Assembly (NCBI RefSeq): GCF_007829835.1
Contig: NZ_VIWP01000006.1
Location: 339,280 to 403,279, forward strand
Direction: 5' to 3'
Source: Neorhizobium alkalisoli
GTDB taxonomy: Bacteria > Pseudomonadota > Alphaproteobacteria > Rhizobiales > Rhizobiaceae
DNA: 64,000 nt
The position numbers and the translations under genes are program-made. Every line of letters begins with the position of its first letter. Position 1 is the stretch's first letter. A model generated the notes under the pieces. The model made no database searches. It had not been told where the DNA came from and was given only the letters and a program-made list of their open reading frames with translations. Positions 44,391 to 53,250 of the stretch are shown piece after piece.

Positions 44391-46664
44391 ATGCCGATGA
44401 GAGACCTGTCGGCTGGTCCGCGCGTTCTTTTGAAGCGTCTGCGCGAGTTGATGGCCGAGCCGCTCGACCCGCAGGAACGGCTTGACCGGATCGTCCGGCA
44501 GATCGCCAGCAATATGGTGGCCGAAGTCTGCTCGGTCTATGTCCTGCGCTCCGATGGCGTGCTTGAGCTTTACGCCACCGAAGGCCTCAACAAGGAGGCC
44601 GTCCACACCTCGCAGCTGATGATGGGCCAGGGCCTGGTCGGTACGATCGCCGCCTCCGCCCAGCCGCTCAATCTGTCCGATGCGCAGGCGCATCCTGCCT
44701 TCCGTTATCTGCCGGAAACCGGCGAAGAGATCTACCACTCCTTCCTCGGCGTGCCGATCCTCCGCGCCGGTCGTACGCTTGGTGTTCTCGTCGTGCAGAA
44801 CAAGGCGAGCCGCAATTATCGCGAGGATGAGGTCGAGGCGCTCGAGACGACGGCGATGGTGATCGCCGAGATGATCGCCACCGGCGAACTCAAAAAGATT
44901 ACCCGTCCGGGCCTCGAACTGGACCTGACGCGCGCCGTGACGATCGAGGCGGACGGCTATAACGAAGGCATCGGCCTTGGCCATGTCGTGCTGCACGAGC
45001 CGCGCATCGTCGTCACCAATCTCCTGAACGACGATGCCGACAAGGAGATCAAGCGGCTGGCGGAAGCGCTGGGTTCGCTGAGAATCTCGATCGACGACAT
45101 GCTGTCGCGCCGCGAGGTCTCACAAGAGGGCGAGCATCGCGAGGTGCTGGAAACCTACCGGATGTTCGCCCATGACCAGGGCTGGGTCCGCCGCATGGAA
45201 GAGGCGATCCACAATGGTCTGACGGCGGAAGCCGCGGTCGAAAAGGTGCAGAGCGACACCAAGGCGCGGATGATGCGCCTGACCGATTCCTATCTGCGCG
45301 AGCGGATGCACGATTTCGACGATCTGGCCAACCGCCTGCTGCGGCAGCTGACAGGTTATTCCGGCCGCGCCTCGGATGCGGATTTCCCCAATGACGCGAT
45401 CATTCTGGCGCGTGCCATGGGGGCGGCGGAGCTGCTCGATTATCCGCGCATCAACCTGCGCGGCCTCGTGCTGGAAGAAGGTGCCGTCACCAGCCATGTG
45501 GTGATCGTCGCCCGCGCCATGGGCATTCCCGTGGTCGGGCAGGCGGCCGGTGTCGTGGCGCTCGCCGAAAACGGCGATCCGATCATCATCGATGGCGATG
45601 ACGGCCAGGTGCATTTGCGGCCGATGGCCGATCTGCAGAAGGCCTATGAAGAAAAGGTGCGGCTGAAAGCCAAGCGCCAGGAGCAGTTCAAGGCTCTGCG
45701 TTCGGTCGATCCGGTCACCAAGGACGGCAAGCATATCAGCCTGCAGATGAATGCCGGACTGCTGGTCGACCTGCCGCAGCTTTCGGAATCCGGTGCCGAG
45801 GGCATCGGTCTTTTCCGCACCGAGCTGCAGTTTATGATCGCCTCGACCATGCCGAAGCTGGAAGAGCAGGAAGGTTTTTACCGCAACGTCATCAAGCAGG
45901 CCGCCGGCCGGCCGGTGACGTTCCGCACCCTCGATATCGGCGGCGACAAGGTCGTTTCCTATTTTCGCGCGCAGGAAGAGGAAAACCCGGCGCTTGGCTG
46001 GCGGGCGATCCGCCTGTCGCTCGACCGGCCCGGCCTACTGCGCACCCAGTTGCGCGCGCTCCTGAAAGCTTCGGCCGGTGCCGAGCTGAAAATGATGCTG
46101 CCGATGATCACGGAAGTTTCGGAAATCCGGGCCGTGCGCGAGCTGATGCAGAAGGAAGTGCAGTATCTTTCGAAATTCGGCCATGCGCTGCCGCGCAAGC
46201 TGCAGTTCGGCGCGATGCTGGAAGTGCCGTCGCTGATGTGGCAGCTGGACGAGCTGATGGCGGAAGTGGATTTCGTCTCGGTCGGTTCGAACGATCTGTT
46301 CCAGTTTGCGATGGCGGCCGATCGCGGCAATGCGCGTGTTTCCGACCGGTTCGACAATCTCGGAAAGCCGTTCCTGCGCATTCTGCGCGATATTGCTCGC
46401 GCCGGTGAGCGTAACCGGACGCCGGTGACGCTGTGCGGTGAGATGGCCGGCAAGCCGCTCTCGGCCATGGCGCTGATCGGTGTCGGTTTCCGTTCCGTCT
46501 CGATGGCGGCGACGTCGATCGGTCCTGTCAAGGCGATGCTGCTTGGGCTTGATGCCGGGCTGCTCACGGAGCAGCTGAATGCTGCGCTCGACGATATCCG
46601 CTCGGTAGAGCCGATCCGCGATCTGCTGGTCAGGTTCGCGGAGACGAACAATATTCCGGTCTAG
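44391..46664 (+). CDS. ptsP: Nitrogen PTS enzyme I (EI-Ntr) with GAF domain
   Basis: 757 residues; PEP-dependent phosphotransferase starting the regulatory PTS-Ntr relay (to NPr and PtsN). An N-terminal GAF domain (about 20-160), then the EI N-domain with phosphorylated His369 in AVTSHVVIVARAMGIP, and the PEP-binding barrel with GIGLFRTELQFM, GSNDLFQFAMAADR and the VTLCGEMAGKP cysteine. The start is ATG at 44391 with GGGAG 5 bases before; ATG at 44397 is possible. The lysC-ptsP pair is a known rhizobial neighbourhood. Confidence 0.96.
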   Translation: MPMRDLSAGPRVLLKRLRELMAEPLDPQERLDRIVRQIASNMVAEVCSVYVLRSDGVLELYATEGLNKEAVHTSQLMMGQGLVGTIAASAQPLNLSDAQAHPAFRYLPETGEEIYHSFLGVPILRAGRTLGVLVVQNKASRNYREDEVEALETTAMVIAEMIATGELKKITRPGLELDLTRAVTIEADGYNEGIGLGHVVLHEPRIVVTNLLNDDADKEIKRLAEALGSLRISIDDMLSRREVSQEGEHREVLETYRMFAHDQGWVRRMEEAIHNGLTAEAAVEKVQSDTKARMMRLTDSYLRERMHDFDDLANRLLRQLTGYSGRASDADFPNDAIILARAMGAAELLDYPRINLRGLVLEEGAVTSHVVIVARAMGIPVVGQAAGVVALAENGDPIIIDGDDGQVHLRPMADLQKAYEEKVRLKAKRQEQFKALRSVDPVTKDGKHISLQMNAGLLVDLPQLSESGAEGIGLFRTELQFMIASTMPKLEEQEGFYRNVIKQAAGRPVTFRTLDIGGDKVVSYFRAQEEENPALGWRAIRLSLDRPGLLRTQLRALLKASAGAELKMMLPMITEVSEIRAVRELMQKEVQYLSKFGHALPRKLQFGAMLEVPSLMWQLDELMAEVDFVSVGSNDLFQFAMAADRGNARVSDRFDNLGKPFLRILRDIARAGERNRTPVTLCGEMAGKPLSAMALIGVGFRSVSMAATSIGPVKAMLLGLDAGLLTEQLNAALDDIRSVEPIRDLLVRFAETNNIPV

Positions 46665-46720
46665 ATCCTGACGGCGGCTTGGTTGCCGATGATGTTGGAA
46701 ACGGCTAAGACGCGCTCCAA

Positions 46721-46836
46721 CCTCATTCCTGTGCTCGTCACAGGAATCTAGCCAGCCCAAGTCTTTGGGCTGAAAAGACTCTTCCGCGTCGCGGACGCGA
46801 CGCTGCTGGATCCCTGTGACGAGCACAGGGATGAGG
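46721..46836. repeat. Mosaic palindromic intergenic element (RIME-like) between ptsP and prfA
   Basis: 28-base outer arms (46721-46748 and 46809-46836) pair with two mismatches; the arm reads CCTCATTCCTGTGCTCGTCA at its outer end. Inside are two more hairpins: AGCCCAA/TTGGGCT and the perfect GCGTCGCG-GA-CGCGACGC. Size and nested palindromes resemble the rhizobial intergenic mosaic elements (RIME) repeated across rhizobial genomes. Confidence 0.75.
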
Positions 46837-46865
46837 GCATGGCCAGAATTACGGAGTAAAAAGGC

Positions 46866-47948
46866 TTGGCGAAGCTTCCTGTCGAAAAGATGCGCGAACT
46901 GGAACGCCGGTTCGGCGAGATCGAAGCGCGCATGTCGGAAGGTCCGGCCGCCGACGTCTATGTGAAACTGGCGTCTGAATATTCCGAGCTTCAGCCGGTC
47001 GTCGCAAAGATCCGCGAATACGAAAAGACTTTGGCCGAAGTGGCCGACCTGCGCGCCATGCTCTCCGACAAGGCGACCGATCGCGAAATGCGCGAGCTTG
47101 CCGAGATGGAGCTGCCGGATGCGGAAGAGCGCATCGAGGCGCTGGAAAAGGACATGCAGATCCTGCTCCTGCCGAAGGATGCAGCCGACGAGCGCAGCGC
47201 CATTCTGGAAATCCGCGCCGGCACCGGCGGCAACGAGGCGGCACTTTTTGCTGGCGATCTGTTTCGCATGTACGAGCGTTACGCCTCGTCCAAAGGCTGG
47301 AAGGTGGAAGTGCTGTCCTCCAGCGAAGGCGAGGCGGGTGGCTACAAGGAAATCATCGCGACCGTCACCGGCCGCGGCGTGTTTTCCAAGCTGAAATTCG
47401 AAAGCGGCGTGCATCGGGTGCAGCGCGTGCCGGATACGGAAACGCAGGGACGTATCCATACCTCGGCTGCGACCGTCGCGGTTCTGCCGGAAGCCGAAGA
47501 GATCGATATCGAGATCCGTCCGGAAGATATTCGCATCGATACGATGCGCTCCTCGGGCGCCGGCGGCCAGCATGTCAACACGACCGACTCGGCCGTGCGC
47601 ATCACCCATCTGCCGACCGGCATTGTCGTCACCAGTTCGGAAAAGTCGCAGCACCAGAACCGCGCCAAGGCGATGCAGGTTTTGCGCTCGCGCCTTCTCG
47701 ATGCGGAACGGCAGCGGGCGGACAGCGAACGCTCTGCCGACCGCAAGAGCCAGGTCGGCTCGGGCGACCGCTCCGAACGTATCCGCACCTACAACTTTCC
47801 GCAGGGACGCGTCACCGACCACCGCATCAACCTCACGCTCTACAAGCTTGACCGGATGATCGAAGGCGAGATCGACGAAGTCGTGGATGCGCTGATCGCC
47901 GATTACCAGGCCGGCCAGCTGGCCCAGCTCGGCGAGCAACAGGGATGA
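46866..47948 (+). CDS. prfA: Peptide chain release factor 1
   Basis: Terminates translation at UAA and UAG. 360 residues: coiled-coil N-domain, and the catalytic GGQ at 233-235 within SSGAGGQHVNTTDSAVR. TTG start with GGAG 9 bases upstream. Its stop overlaps the prmC start by four bases. Confidence 0.97.
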   Translation: MAKLPVEKMRELERRFGEIEARMSEGPAADVYVKLASEYSELQPVVAKIREYEKTLAEVADLRAMLSDKATDREMRELAEMELPDAEERIEALEKDMQILLLPKDAADERSAILEIRAGTGGNEAALFAGDLFRMYERYASSKGWKVEVLSSSEGEAGGYKEIIATVTGRGVFSKLKFESGVHRVQRVPDTETQGRIHTSAATVAVLPEAEEIDIEIRPEDIRIDTMRSSGAGGQHVNTTDSAVRITHLPTGIVVTSSEKSQHQNRAKAMQVLRSRLLDAERQRADSERSADRKSQVGSGDRSERIRTYNFPQGRVTDHRINLTLYKLDRMIEGEIDEVVDALIADYQAGQLAQLGEQQG

Positions 47949-48808
47949 CGACGCTCGCCGCCGCCATCGCGAGTGCTCGGGCGGCATTTGCCGATGCCGG
48001 CATCGGCGACGCTGCAATCGAGGCGCGGATCCTGATCGGCGGTCTTCTTGGCCTTTCCTCAACCGAGGTTTTTACCGGTGGCGACCGGGGTCTCAATGCG
48101 GGCGATCTCGCCAGGATCGAAGACGCGGTGGCGCGGCGGTTGAAACGGGAGCCGGTGCACCGCATATTAGGAAAGCGCGAATTTTACGGGCTCGACTTTT
48201 CCCTGTCCGAGGGAACGCTGGAGCCTCGGCCGGATACCGAAATTCTGGTCGAAGCGATGCTGGAACCCGCAAGGCGGATCGCAGCGCAAAAGGGAAAGCT
48301 CCGTATTCTCGATCTCGGCACCGGAACCGGTGCAATTATTCTTGCCCTGCTCAGCGAAATTCCGCAGGCAAGCGGTGTCGGTGTCGATATTTCCGCGGAT
48401 GCGCTGGCGACGGCTAAAAGAAATGCAACGGAATTGGGGCTTGGTTCCCGGTTTGAGCCGATGCTTAGCCGCTGGTTCGACAAAATTGAGGGGCGCTTCG
48501 ACATAATCGTGTCAAATCCTCCCTATATTAGAAGTGAAGTCATCCAAGAATTGGAACCCGAGGTTCGCGATTTCGACCCGCTTCTGGCGCTCGATGGCGG
48601 GCAGGATGGTCTTGACGCATATCGTGCGATTGCAGAGGCAGCGGAAGGGTTTCTGGAAGAGGGCGGTTATATTGGGCTGGAGATCGGTTACGACCAGAAA
48701 CAGCCAGTAACGTCCATCTTCGAGGCTCAGGGATACACGCTCACGCAAGCAAAACGTGACTATGGTGACAATGATCGCGTTCTCGTGTTTGACCGGGCAG
48801 GTCTTTGA
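47945..48808 (+). CDS. prmC: Release factor glutamine methyltransferase
   Basis: Methylates the glutamine of the GGQ motif of release factors, including that of the upstream gene product. 287 residues: an N-terminal helical part (VHRILGKREFYGL), SAM motif ILDLGTGTGAIILAL, and NPPY at 191-194. ATGA overlap with prfA indicates coupling. Confidence 0.96.
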   Translation: MTTLAAAIASARAAFADAGIGDAAIEARILIGGLLGLSSTEVFTGGDRGLNAGDLARIEDAVARRLKREPVHRILGKREFYGLDFSLSEGTLEPRPDTEILVEAMLEPARRIAAQKGKLRILDLGTGTGAIILALLSEIPQASGVGVDISADALATAKRNATELGLGSRFEPMLSRWFDKIEGRFDIIVSNPPYIRSEVIQELEPEVRDFDPLLALDGGQDGLDAYRAIAEAAEGFLEEGGYIGLEIGYDQKQPVTSIFEAQGYTLTQAKRDYGDNDRVLVFDRAGL

Positions 48809-49111
48809 TGTTGCAAAGCAAAAGAAAAGGCTTGGAATCCGCAATGAAGCGGGATAGCTTGCAGTCACGCATCGGGGCGGCTGGGAATGAACAGCGATTC
48901 GTTCGGGTTACGGGTCAACCCTTGATCCTGCTTCTTTCGGGGAGCTGAGAAGGTTGAGCAATTCCCGGTGCGTGAATCAGGTAATTTGACTTTGAATGCG
49001 GCAGGCCGCCTTGATCGACCTGTGCGCGGCACGCGAAGTCTTGCTCCGGCATTGGGCCGGCAAGCCGCGTGGCCCCTTATCAGCGAAGACAAGAGAGTTG
49101 GTGAACGATAG
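48809..49111. other. Intergenic region before the DUF4167 gene
   Basis: 303 bp. I see no gene, hairpin terminator or clear repeat here; it presumably holds the promoter of the DUF4167 gene. Confidence 0.4.
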
Positions 49112-50005
49112 ATGAGGCCAGGACAGCAGAACAAGCGCGGTCGAGGGCGTGGCAATAACAACAATGGCGGCGGTGGCGGCGGCGGAAATAACAATTTCAA
49201 CCGCAAGGGCGGAAATCCGCTCAGCCGCACCTACGACAGCTCCGGACCCGACATCAAGATCCGTGGCACGGCCCAGCATATCGCCGAGAAATATTCGACT
49301 CTCGCCCGCGATGCCCAGAGCTCCGGCGACCGCGTGATGGCCGAGAACTACCTGCAGCACGCCGAGCATTATAACCGCATCATCGCGGCTGCTCAGGCGC
49401 AGATGCAGGACCGGTTCCAGCATCAGGATCGCGGCGACTATCAGGACCGTGACGGCAATTCTGTCGATCAGGACGATATGGATGGCGGCGAAGGCGACGA
49501 TCTCGGCTACGCACCGCAGCCAATGGTCGATGAAGGCCACCAGCCGCAGCAACAGCAGCGTCGCGAGAACAACCAGCAGCGCCGTGAACCGCAGGCCCAG
49601 GATGGCCAGCAGGACGGTCAGCCGCAGGAACGTCAGGATCGCCAATCTCAGGATCGGCCGGCCCGTGAAAACAACCGTCGCGATCAGCGCCGTGACCGTC
49701 GTCAGGATCGCCCCGATCGTCAGGACCGCAATGCGGCCCAGGCTTCCGAGCAGGCTGAAGACGTTGTTGCCGCACCGGTTGCCGTTGCTCCGGCCCCGGT
49801 TGCTTCGCAGGACGATGGTTCCGGTCCGCAGCCGGTGATCGAGGGCGTTCCGGCCGAAGTGGCCGTCGAGCAGGAGACGCAGGGCGAAGCCGCTCCGCGC
49901 CGCCGTCGTAGCCCCGCCGCCCGCCCGCGCCGTCCGCGCCGCGGCGAAGGTGCGGATGAAGGCGGGGACGATGCCAAGCCGGAACTCGCAGACGCCGGCG
50001 AATAA
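49112..50005 (+). CDS. DUF4167 protein, predicted RNA-binding-like
   Basis: 297 residues. A basic glycine/asparagine-rich N-terminus (RPGQQNKRGRGRGNNNN), then the conserved DUF4167 helical block (GPDIKIRGTAQHIAEKYSTL and AENYLQHAEHYNRII), then a long low-complexity tail with Gln/Arg/Asp (QDRPDRQDRN) ending in RRRRSPAARPRRPRRG. The charge pattern suggests nucleic acid binding, not demonstrated. The ATG lacks a strong ribosome site. Confidence 0.87.
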   Translation: MRPGQQNKRGRGRGNNNNGGGGGGGNNNFNRKGGNPLSRTYDSSGPDIKIRGTAQHIAEKYSTLARDAQSSGDRVMAENYLQHAEHYNRIIAAAQAQMQDRFQHQDRGDYQDRDGNSVDQDDMDGGEGDDLGYAPQPMVDEGHQPQQQQRRENNQQRREPQAQDGQQDGQPQERQDRQSQDRPARENNRRDQRRDRRQDRPDRQDRNAAQASEQAEDVVAAPVAVAPAPVASQDDGSGPQPVIEGVPAEVAVEQETQGEAAPRRRRSPAARPRRPRRGEGADEGGDDAKPELADAGE

Positions 50006-50030
50006 GCCCGCGTTCTCAGGATAAAGACAG

Positions 50031-50058
50031 GAAAGGCCATCCCTCGGGGCGGCCTTTC
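50031..50058 (+). terminator. Terminator after the DUF4167 gene
   Basis: Stem GAAAGGCC/GGCCTTTC around a CCC-GGGG inner pairing. The same AAAGGCC-N12-GGCCTTT layout is seen after clpB. Confidence 0.8.
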
Positions 50059-50113
50059 TGCGTTGGCGGCAGCACGATTGAAGAGGCGCGGGCAAGGTTT
50101 CCGCTCAAGACCG

Positions 50114-50452
50114 TCAGGTTACAAACGGCATGATATCCACGCCATCGCCCGGAAAGACGGTGATATGCGGGTGGTCCTGGAACAGTTGAGCTGCTGCCTC
50201 AGCGCTTTCGACCTCAACAATCAGGTAGCCACAGATCGCATTGGTGGCACTGGCAATGCCGGCCTTGGTCACACGCGTCGTCTTGCCCACCATTCCGCCG
50301 CGATCGAGGATGACGGCGGCATTTCTCTTTTCCCACTCTGCCCATTCTTTGACGCCGGCGGTGTCGATGGCATCCTGTTCGGTTTTGGGCAGGTTTCGAA
50401 AGGACGCGAGATCTTCCGGCTTCATCGTATAAACGGCAAGAAAGCGGGGCAT
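50114..50452 (-). CDS. YCII-related domain protein
   Basis: 112 residues of the dimeric alpha+beta barrel type: MPRFLAVYTMKPEDLASF at the start, GKTTRVTKAG and GYLIVEVESAEAAAQLFQDHP in the second half, as in YciI-like proteins. GGAG lies 10 bases before the ATG. Convergent with the DUF4167 gene. Catalytic role unknown. The 281 bp following it hold no gene I can support. Confidence 0.78.
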   Translation of the reverse strand: MPRFLAVYTMKPEDLASFRNLPKTEQDAIDTAGVKEWAEWEKRNAAVILDRGGMVGKTTRVTKAGIASATNAICGYLIVEVESAEAAAQLFQDHPHITVFPGDGVDIMPFVT

Positions 50453-50733
50453 GAGGCGGGATCTCCATGGGGGTTGGAGCTTGCCAGCTTACACGCTTCA
50501 CGTTGGAAATCACGCGGCTGTGGGATTTGGGAGATGCGGGACGGGGCTTTGTAGGATTGTAAGGGGTTGCGGTAGCGGCCGCAATCGGCCCTAACCAGTC
50601 ATGCTGAGTATGGCTGAACAGGTAGCCAAACTCACCAATCAACGCAATTTCGGTTTAGAACGAGATTTGTGTGAAATCGTGCATTCTCATGATCATCATG
50701 GCGGTCAATTCGCACAGAGCCCTTTCTTTTAGG

Positions 50734-51846
50734 TCACGGCGTTTTCGGTGCTCCCCCAAAATCGCGTTCTAGCAGTTCCAGCGGCATCTCCACCCAGGCC
50801 CATTGCTCGCCGTTCCATCGCGCCACCCCATGCTTGCGATCGAAATAGACGAGCGTGTCGCCGAAAGCCTGAATCTTCAGGGGAACTGGAACATTCTGAT
50901 TGATCGACGGGGAATTCAGCACCGGCTTCACCACATCAAGCTTGTGTCCATCGAAACGGCGCAGGCCGTTGTCAGTGGCCATATAGAGCGTTGAAGCGCG
51001 GCGGGCAGCGGCGAACAGGGTCTCCGTATCGCCATGGAGGCCAAGTGTTTCAAAACTGCCATCGCTTCGGCTCCTCATGATCAGCCCGTTGACGCCGAGC
51101 ACCCAGACGCGGCCATCCTCGTCGCGATAGAGACCGCTGATCACGATATCCTGCGGCACGGAACGTTCCGTAAAGCTGCCATCGCGATATGTGTATAGCC
51201 GCTGCTGGCGCGATCGCGTGCTGCGCTCCCCTTCGTCTTTATCCATCAAGGCCAGGAACTGCTCCGGTGTCATGTTTTCCCAGCGTTTCGGATCGAGATC
51301 CGCGGCCGTCGTCTCGGAAGCCGGCCGCTGGAACGCTTCGATCAGCAGGCCGCCATCCACCGCAATAGCCCTGCCGAAATGTTCGGCCTCATAGCCGGCA
51401 TCATGGGATGTATCCGCCGAGATGCGCTGCCAGTCGCCCAGTCCGTCGCGTTGATAGAGCTGCCGGCTGTTGCCAACGACATACTGGCGCGCCTCATCCA
51501 CAACGAGAGCATGCACCGCGCCGAAACCTTCCGCATCCGCGCTCAGCACCCCGGCTCCCGGTATCTTTGACCACTCGGCCCGATCCTCCCTGACGACATA
51601 GACGTCACCCTCGTTGCTGAGAGAAACGGGAACGAAGCCTTCGGAGCCACCGATGTCCAGATAGGCGACATCGACGATCTCGCGACGAACGTCGGTTCGG
51701 CTCCAGGGCTGCGGGAACTGGCCGTCATAAGAGATGATCGCCGTGAAGGGATCGTCATATTCGAGTTCGCCGAGGCAGATGGTGAAATGGTCGGCGTCCA
51801 ACGCGACGGCTGCTTGCATTGTTGCGGCCCATTCGTTGCCATACAT
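50734..51846 (-). CDS. Predicted beta-propeller-like protein of unknown function
   Basis: 370 residues from ATG 51846 (AGAGGA 8 bases upstream); the frame continues to a GTG at 51936, which would add 30 residues. No signal peptide or membrane helix. Repeated short blocks such as DVYVVREDRAEWSKI, YQRDGLGDWQRI, YTYRDGSFTERS, DGRVWVLGVNGLIMRSRSDG, YMATDNGLRRFDG and GVARWNGEQWAW look like blades of a WD40/Kelch-like propeller. I recognise no family. It is an orphan between a YCII gene and an oxidoreductase. Confidence 0.6.
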   Translation of the reverse strand: MYGNEWAATMQAAVALDADHFTICLGELEYDDPFTAIISYDGQFPQPWSRTDVRREIVDVAYLDIGGSEGFVPVSLSNEGDVYVVREDRAEWSKIPGAGVLSADAEGFGAVHALVVDEARQYVVGNSRQLYQRDGLGDWQRISADTSHDAGYEAEHFGRAIAVDGGLLIEAFQRPASETTAADLDPKRWENMTPEQFLALMDKDEGERSTRSRQQRLYTYRDGSFTERSVPQDIVISGLYRDEDGRVWVLGVNGLIMRSRSDGSFETLGLHGDTETLFAAARRASTLYMATDNGLRRFDGHKLDVVKPVLNSPSINQNVPVPLKIQAFGDTLVYFDRKHGVARWNGEQWAWVEMPLELLERDFGGAPKTP

Positions 51847-52199
51847 AAGGAATATCCTCTTCTCGGCATCGCCGGTCGGTAGCGGCCGTTCCTTGATACG
51901 ACTGGGCGCTGCAAGACCGGTGTTAGGCCCTAGCACTCCAGCAGCCTAACCCTTGATCTCTTTCACCACGAAAGGCGAATGACCGCAATCGGCGCAAACC
52001 AGCCGAAGCAGAAGCATCCTTCCGCCCTGCAATTCAACCCCAAGTACAATCTCGCATAGGCCATTCCATATATAGCATTGGCCTCGGCATTGGTGGCCTC
52101 CTATACGGCATACCGCCATCAGCCCTCGCTTCATGGCATTCAAAGGCCGGTTCTTTCGTGTGGGGAAGAGCCGGCCTTTTTATTGGTTGCTCCAAGCTT
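51847..52199. other. Mostly non-coding region between two minus-strand genes
   Basis: 353 bp. A minus-strand frame at 51946-52143 (65 codons) ends in RMLLLRLVCADCGHSPFVVK, which looks like a small zinc-ribbon fragment, but it lacks a convincing start. A strong hairpin lies at 52142-52181. Confidence 0.4.
52142..52181. terminator. Bidirectional terminator hairpin
   Basis: 14-bp stem AAAGGCCGGTTCTT/AAGAGCCGGCCTTT with one G-T pair and a 10-base loop. T run is longer on the plus strand (TTTTT) than on the minus (TTTG), although the only upstream gene is on the minus strand. Confidence 0.75.
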
Positions 52200-53114
52200 T
52201 CAGATCGTGCCGAACATCAGTGAGCGATGCAGGCCGGCGCCTGCCAGGTTGCCGTCGCCGACGGCAAGCGCGACCGAGGCCATGGGGCGAGCGGCGTCAC
52301 CGCATGCGAAAACCCCGGGCATGCTGGTTTCCTTCATCGGATCGGTCCTGATCACCGAGCCGACCGGGCCTTCCTCCATGTCGAGTTTTAGATGCGCTGC
52401 GATCGGGCTCGCGAGTTCAAAGGGAGCGAGCGCAAAAAGTCCGGCAAAGGAAAGCGTGCGGCCATCGGCAAGTTTTATATCGGCATGGTCGGTTATTGCC
52501 TCGATCGGGCTATGCTCGATCGTGACGCCGCGTGCGGCAAGTGCCGCAAGCTGTTCCGCATCCGGCACGAAGGCATTGTTGACGAGAAATGTCGTTGGCC
52601 CCCAGTCGGGCAGCATCAGGCCGTGATGCATCGAAAGCGCCGATGTGGCGATGACGCCGATCCGGCCCCGGTTTAATTCGTAACCGTGGCAATAGGGGCA
52701 ATGAAAGACGCTTTTGCCCCAGCGCTCTTCCAGTCCCTCGAGCGCCGGCAGAATGTCCCTGACGCCGGTCGCAAGCAGCAGGCGTCGCGCGCGATATGTG
52801 TCCTTGCCGGCGGTGACCTCGAAGGCTGTGCCTGCGGGATCCGTTTCCTTGAGGCGTCGGGCAGTATCGGCGCGGGCTGAGAGCCAGTCGATTGTCGGAT
52901 ATTCCATCACCTGGGCGCGGGCATCCGCCGCGATGATGGCAGGGTCGATGCCGTCCTGGGTGAGAAAACCATGAGAATGGCTGGCGAAGCGGTTTCGCCG
53001 CTTGCCCTCGTCGATGATCAGCACCTTGCGGCGCGCGCGGCCGAGCTGCAATGCCGCCGACAGGCCCGCATAACTGCCGCCGATGATGATGACGTCGTGA
53101 ATGGTGTCGCTCAT
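52200..53114 (-). CDS. FAD-dependent NAD(P) oxidoreductase (thioredoxin-reductase-like)
   Basis: 304 residues. FAD-binding GGSYAGLSAALQLGRARR at the N-terminus, a redox Cys pair in HCPYCHGYE, and the FAD-closing GVFACGDAA near the end. Smaller than true thioredoxin reductase-flavin proteins but of the same two-domain type. AGGAG 7 bases before the ATG at 53114 sets the start. Divergent from an Rrf2-type regulator that may control it. Confidence 0.9.
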   Translation of the reverse strand: MSDTIHDVIIIGGSYAGLSAALQLGRARRKVLIIDEGKRRNRFASHSHGFLTQDGIDPAIIAADARAQVMEYPTIDWLSARADTARRLKETDPAGTAFEVTAGKDTYRARRLLLATGVRDILPALEGLEERWGKSVFHCPYCHGYELNRGRIGVIATSALSMHHGLMLPDWGPTTFLVNNAFVPDAEQLAALAARGVTIEHSPIEAITDHADIKLADGRTLSFAGLFALAPFELASPIAAHLKLDMEEGPVGSVIRTDPMKETSMPGVFACGDAARPMASVALAVGDGNLAGAGLHRSLMFGTI

Positions 53115-53132
53115 GAGGTTCTCCTTTTCGCA

Positions 53133-53185
53133 ACAACATAAGTGGCGTGAATTGCCGGAGTCAATGGTCATGATACTTTTGTTGT
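53133..53185. promoter_or_regulatory. Promoter and candidate Rrf2 operator in the divergent region
   Basis: On the minus strand, -35 TTGACT and -10 TATGTT are separated by 18 bases (53159-53164 and 53135-53140). Inverted half-sites ACAACATAAGT (53133-53143) and ACTTTTGTTGT (53175-53185) match at 10 of 11 positions; one covers the -10 and the other lies upstream of the -35. This geometry fits repression by the divergent regulator. Confidence 0.5.
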
Positions 53186-53250
53186 GACATGTGTTTGGTG
53201 CCTGTGTTAAGCTGGCGGCATCAAGGCGACGGAGTGGAAGGAATGGATCC

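Noticed and set aside
51946..52143. 65-codon frame on the minus strand with CADCGH
   Set aside because: Possible zinc-ribbon remnant, but with no good start signal and no recognised family; kept only in the intergenic entry.
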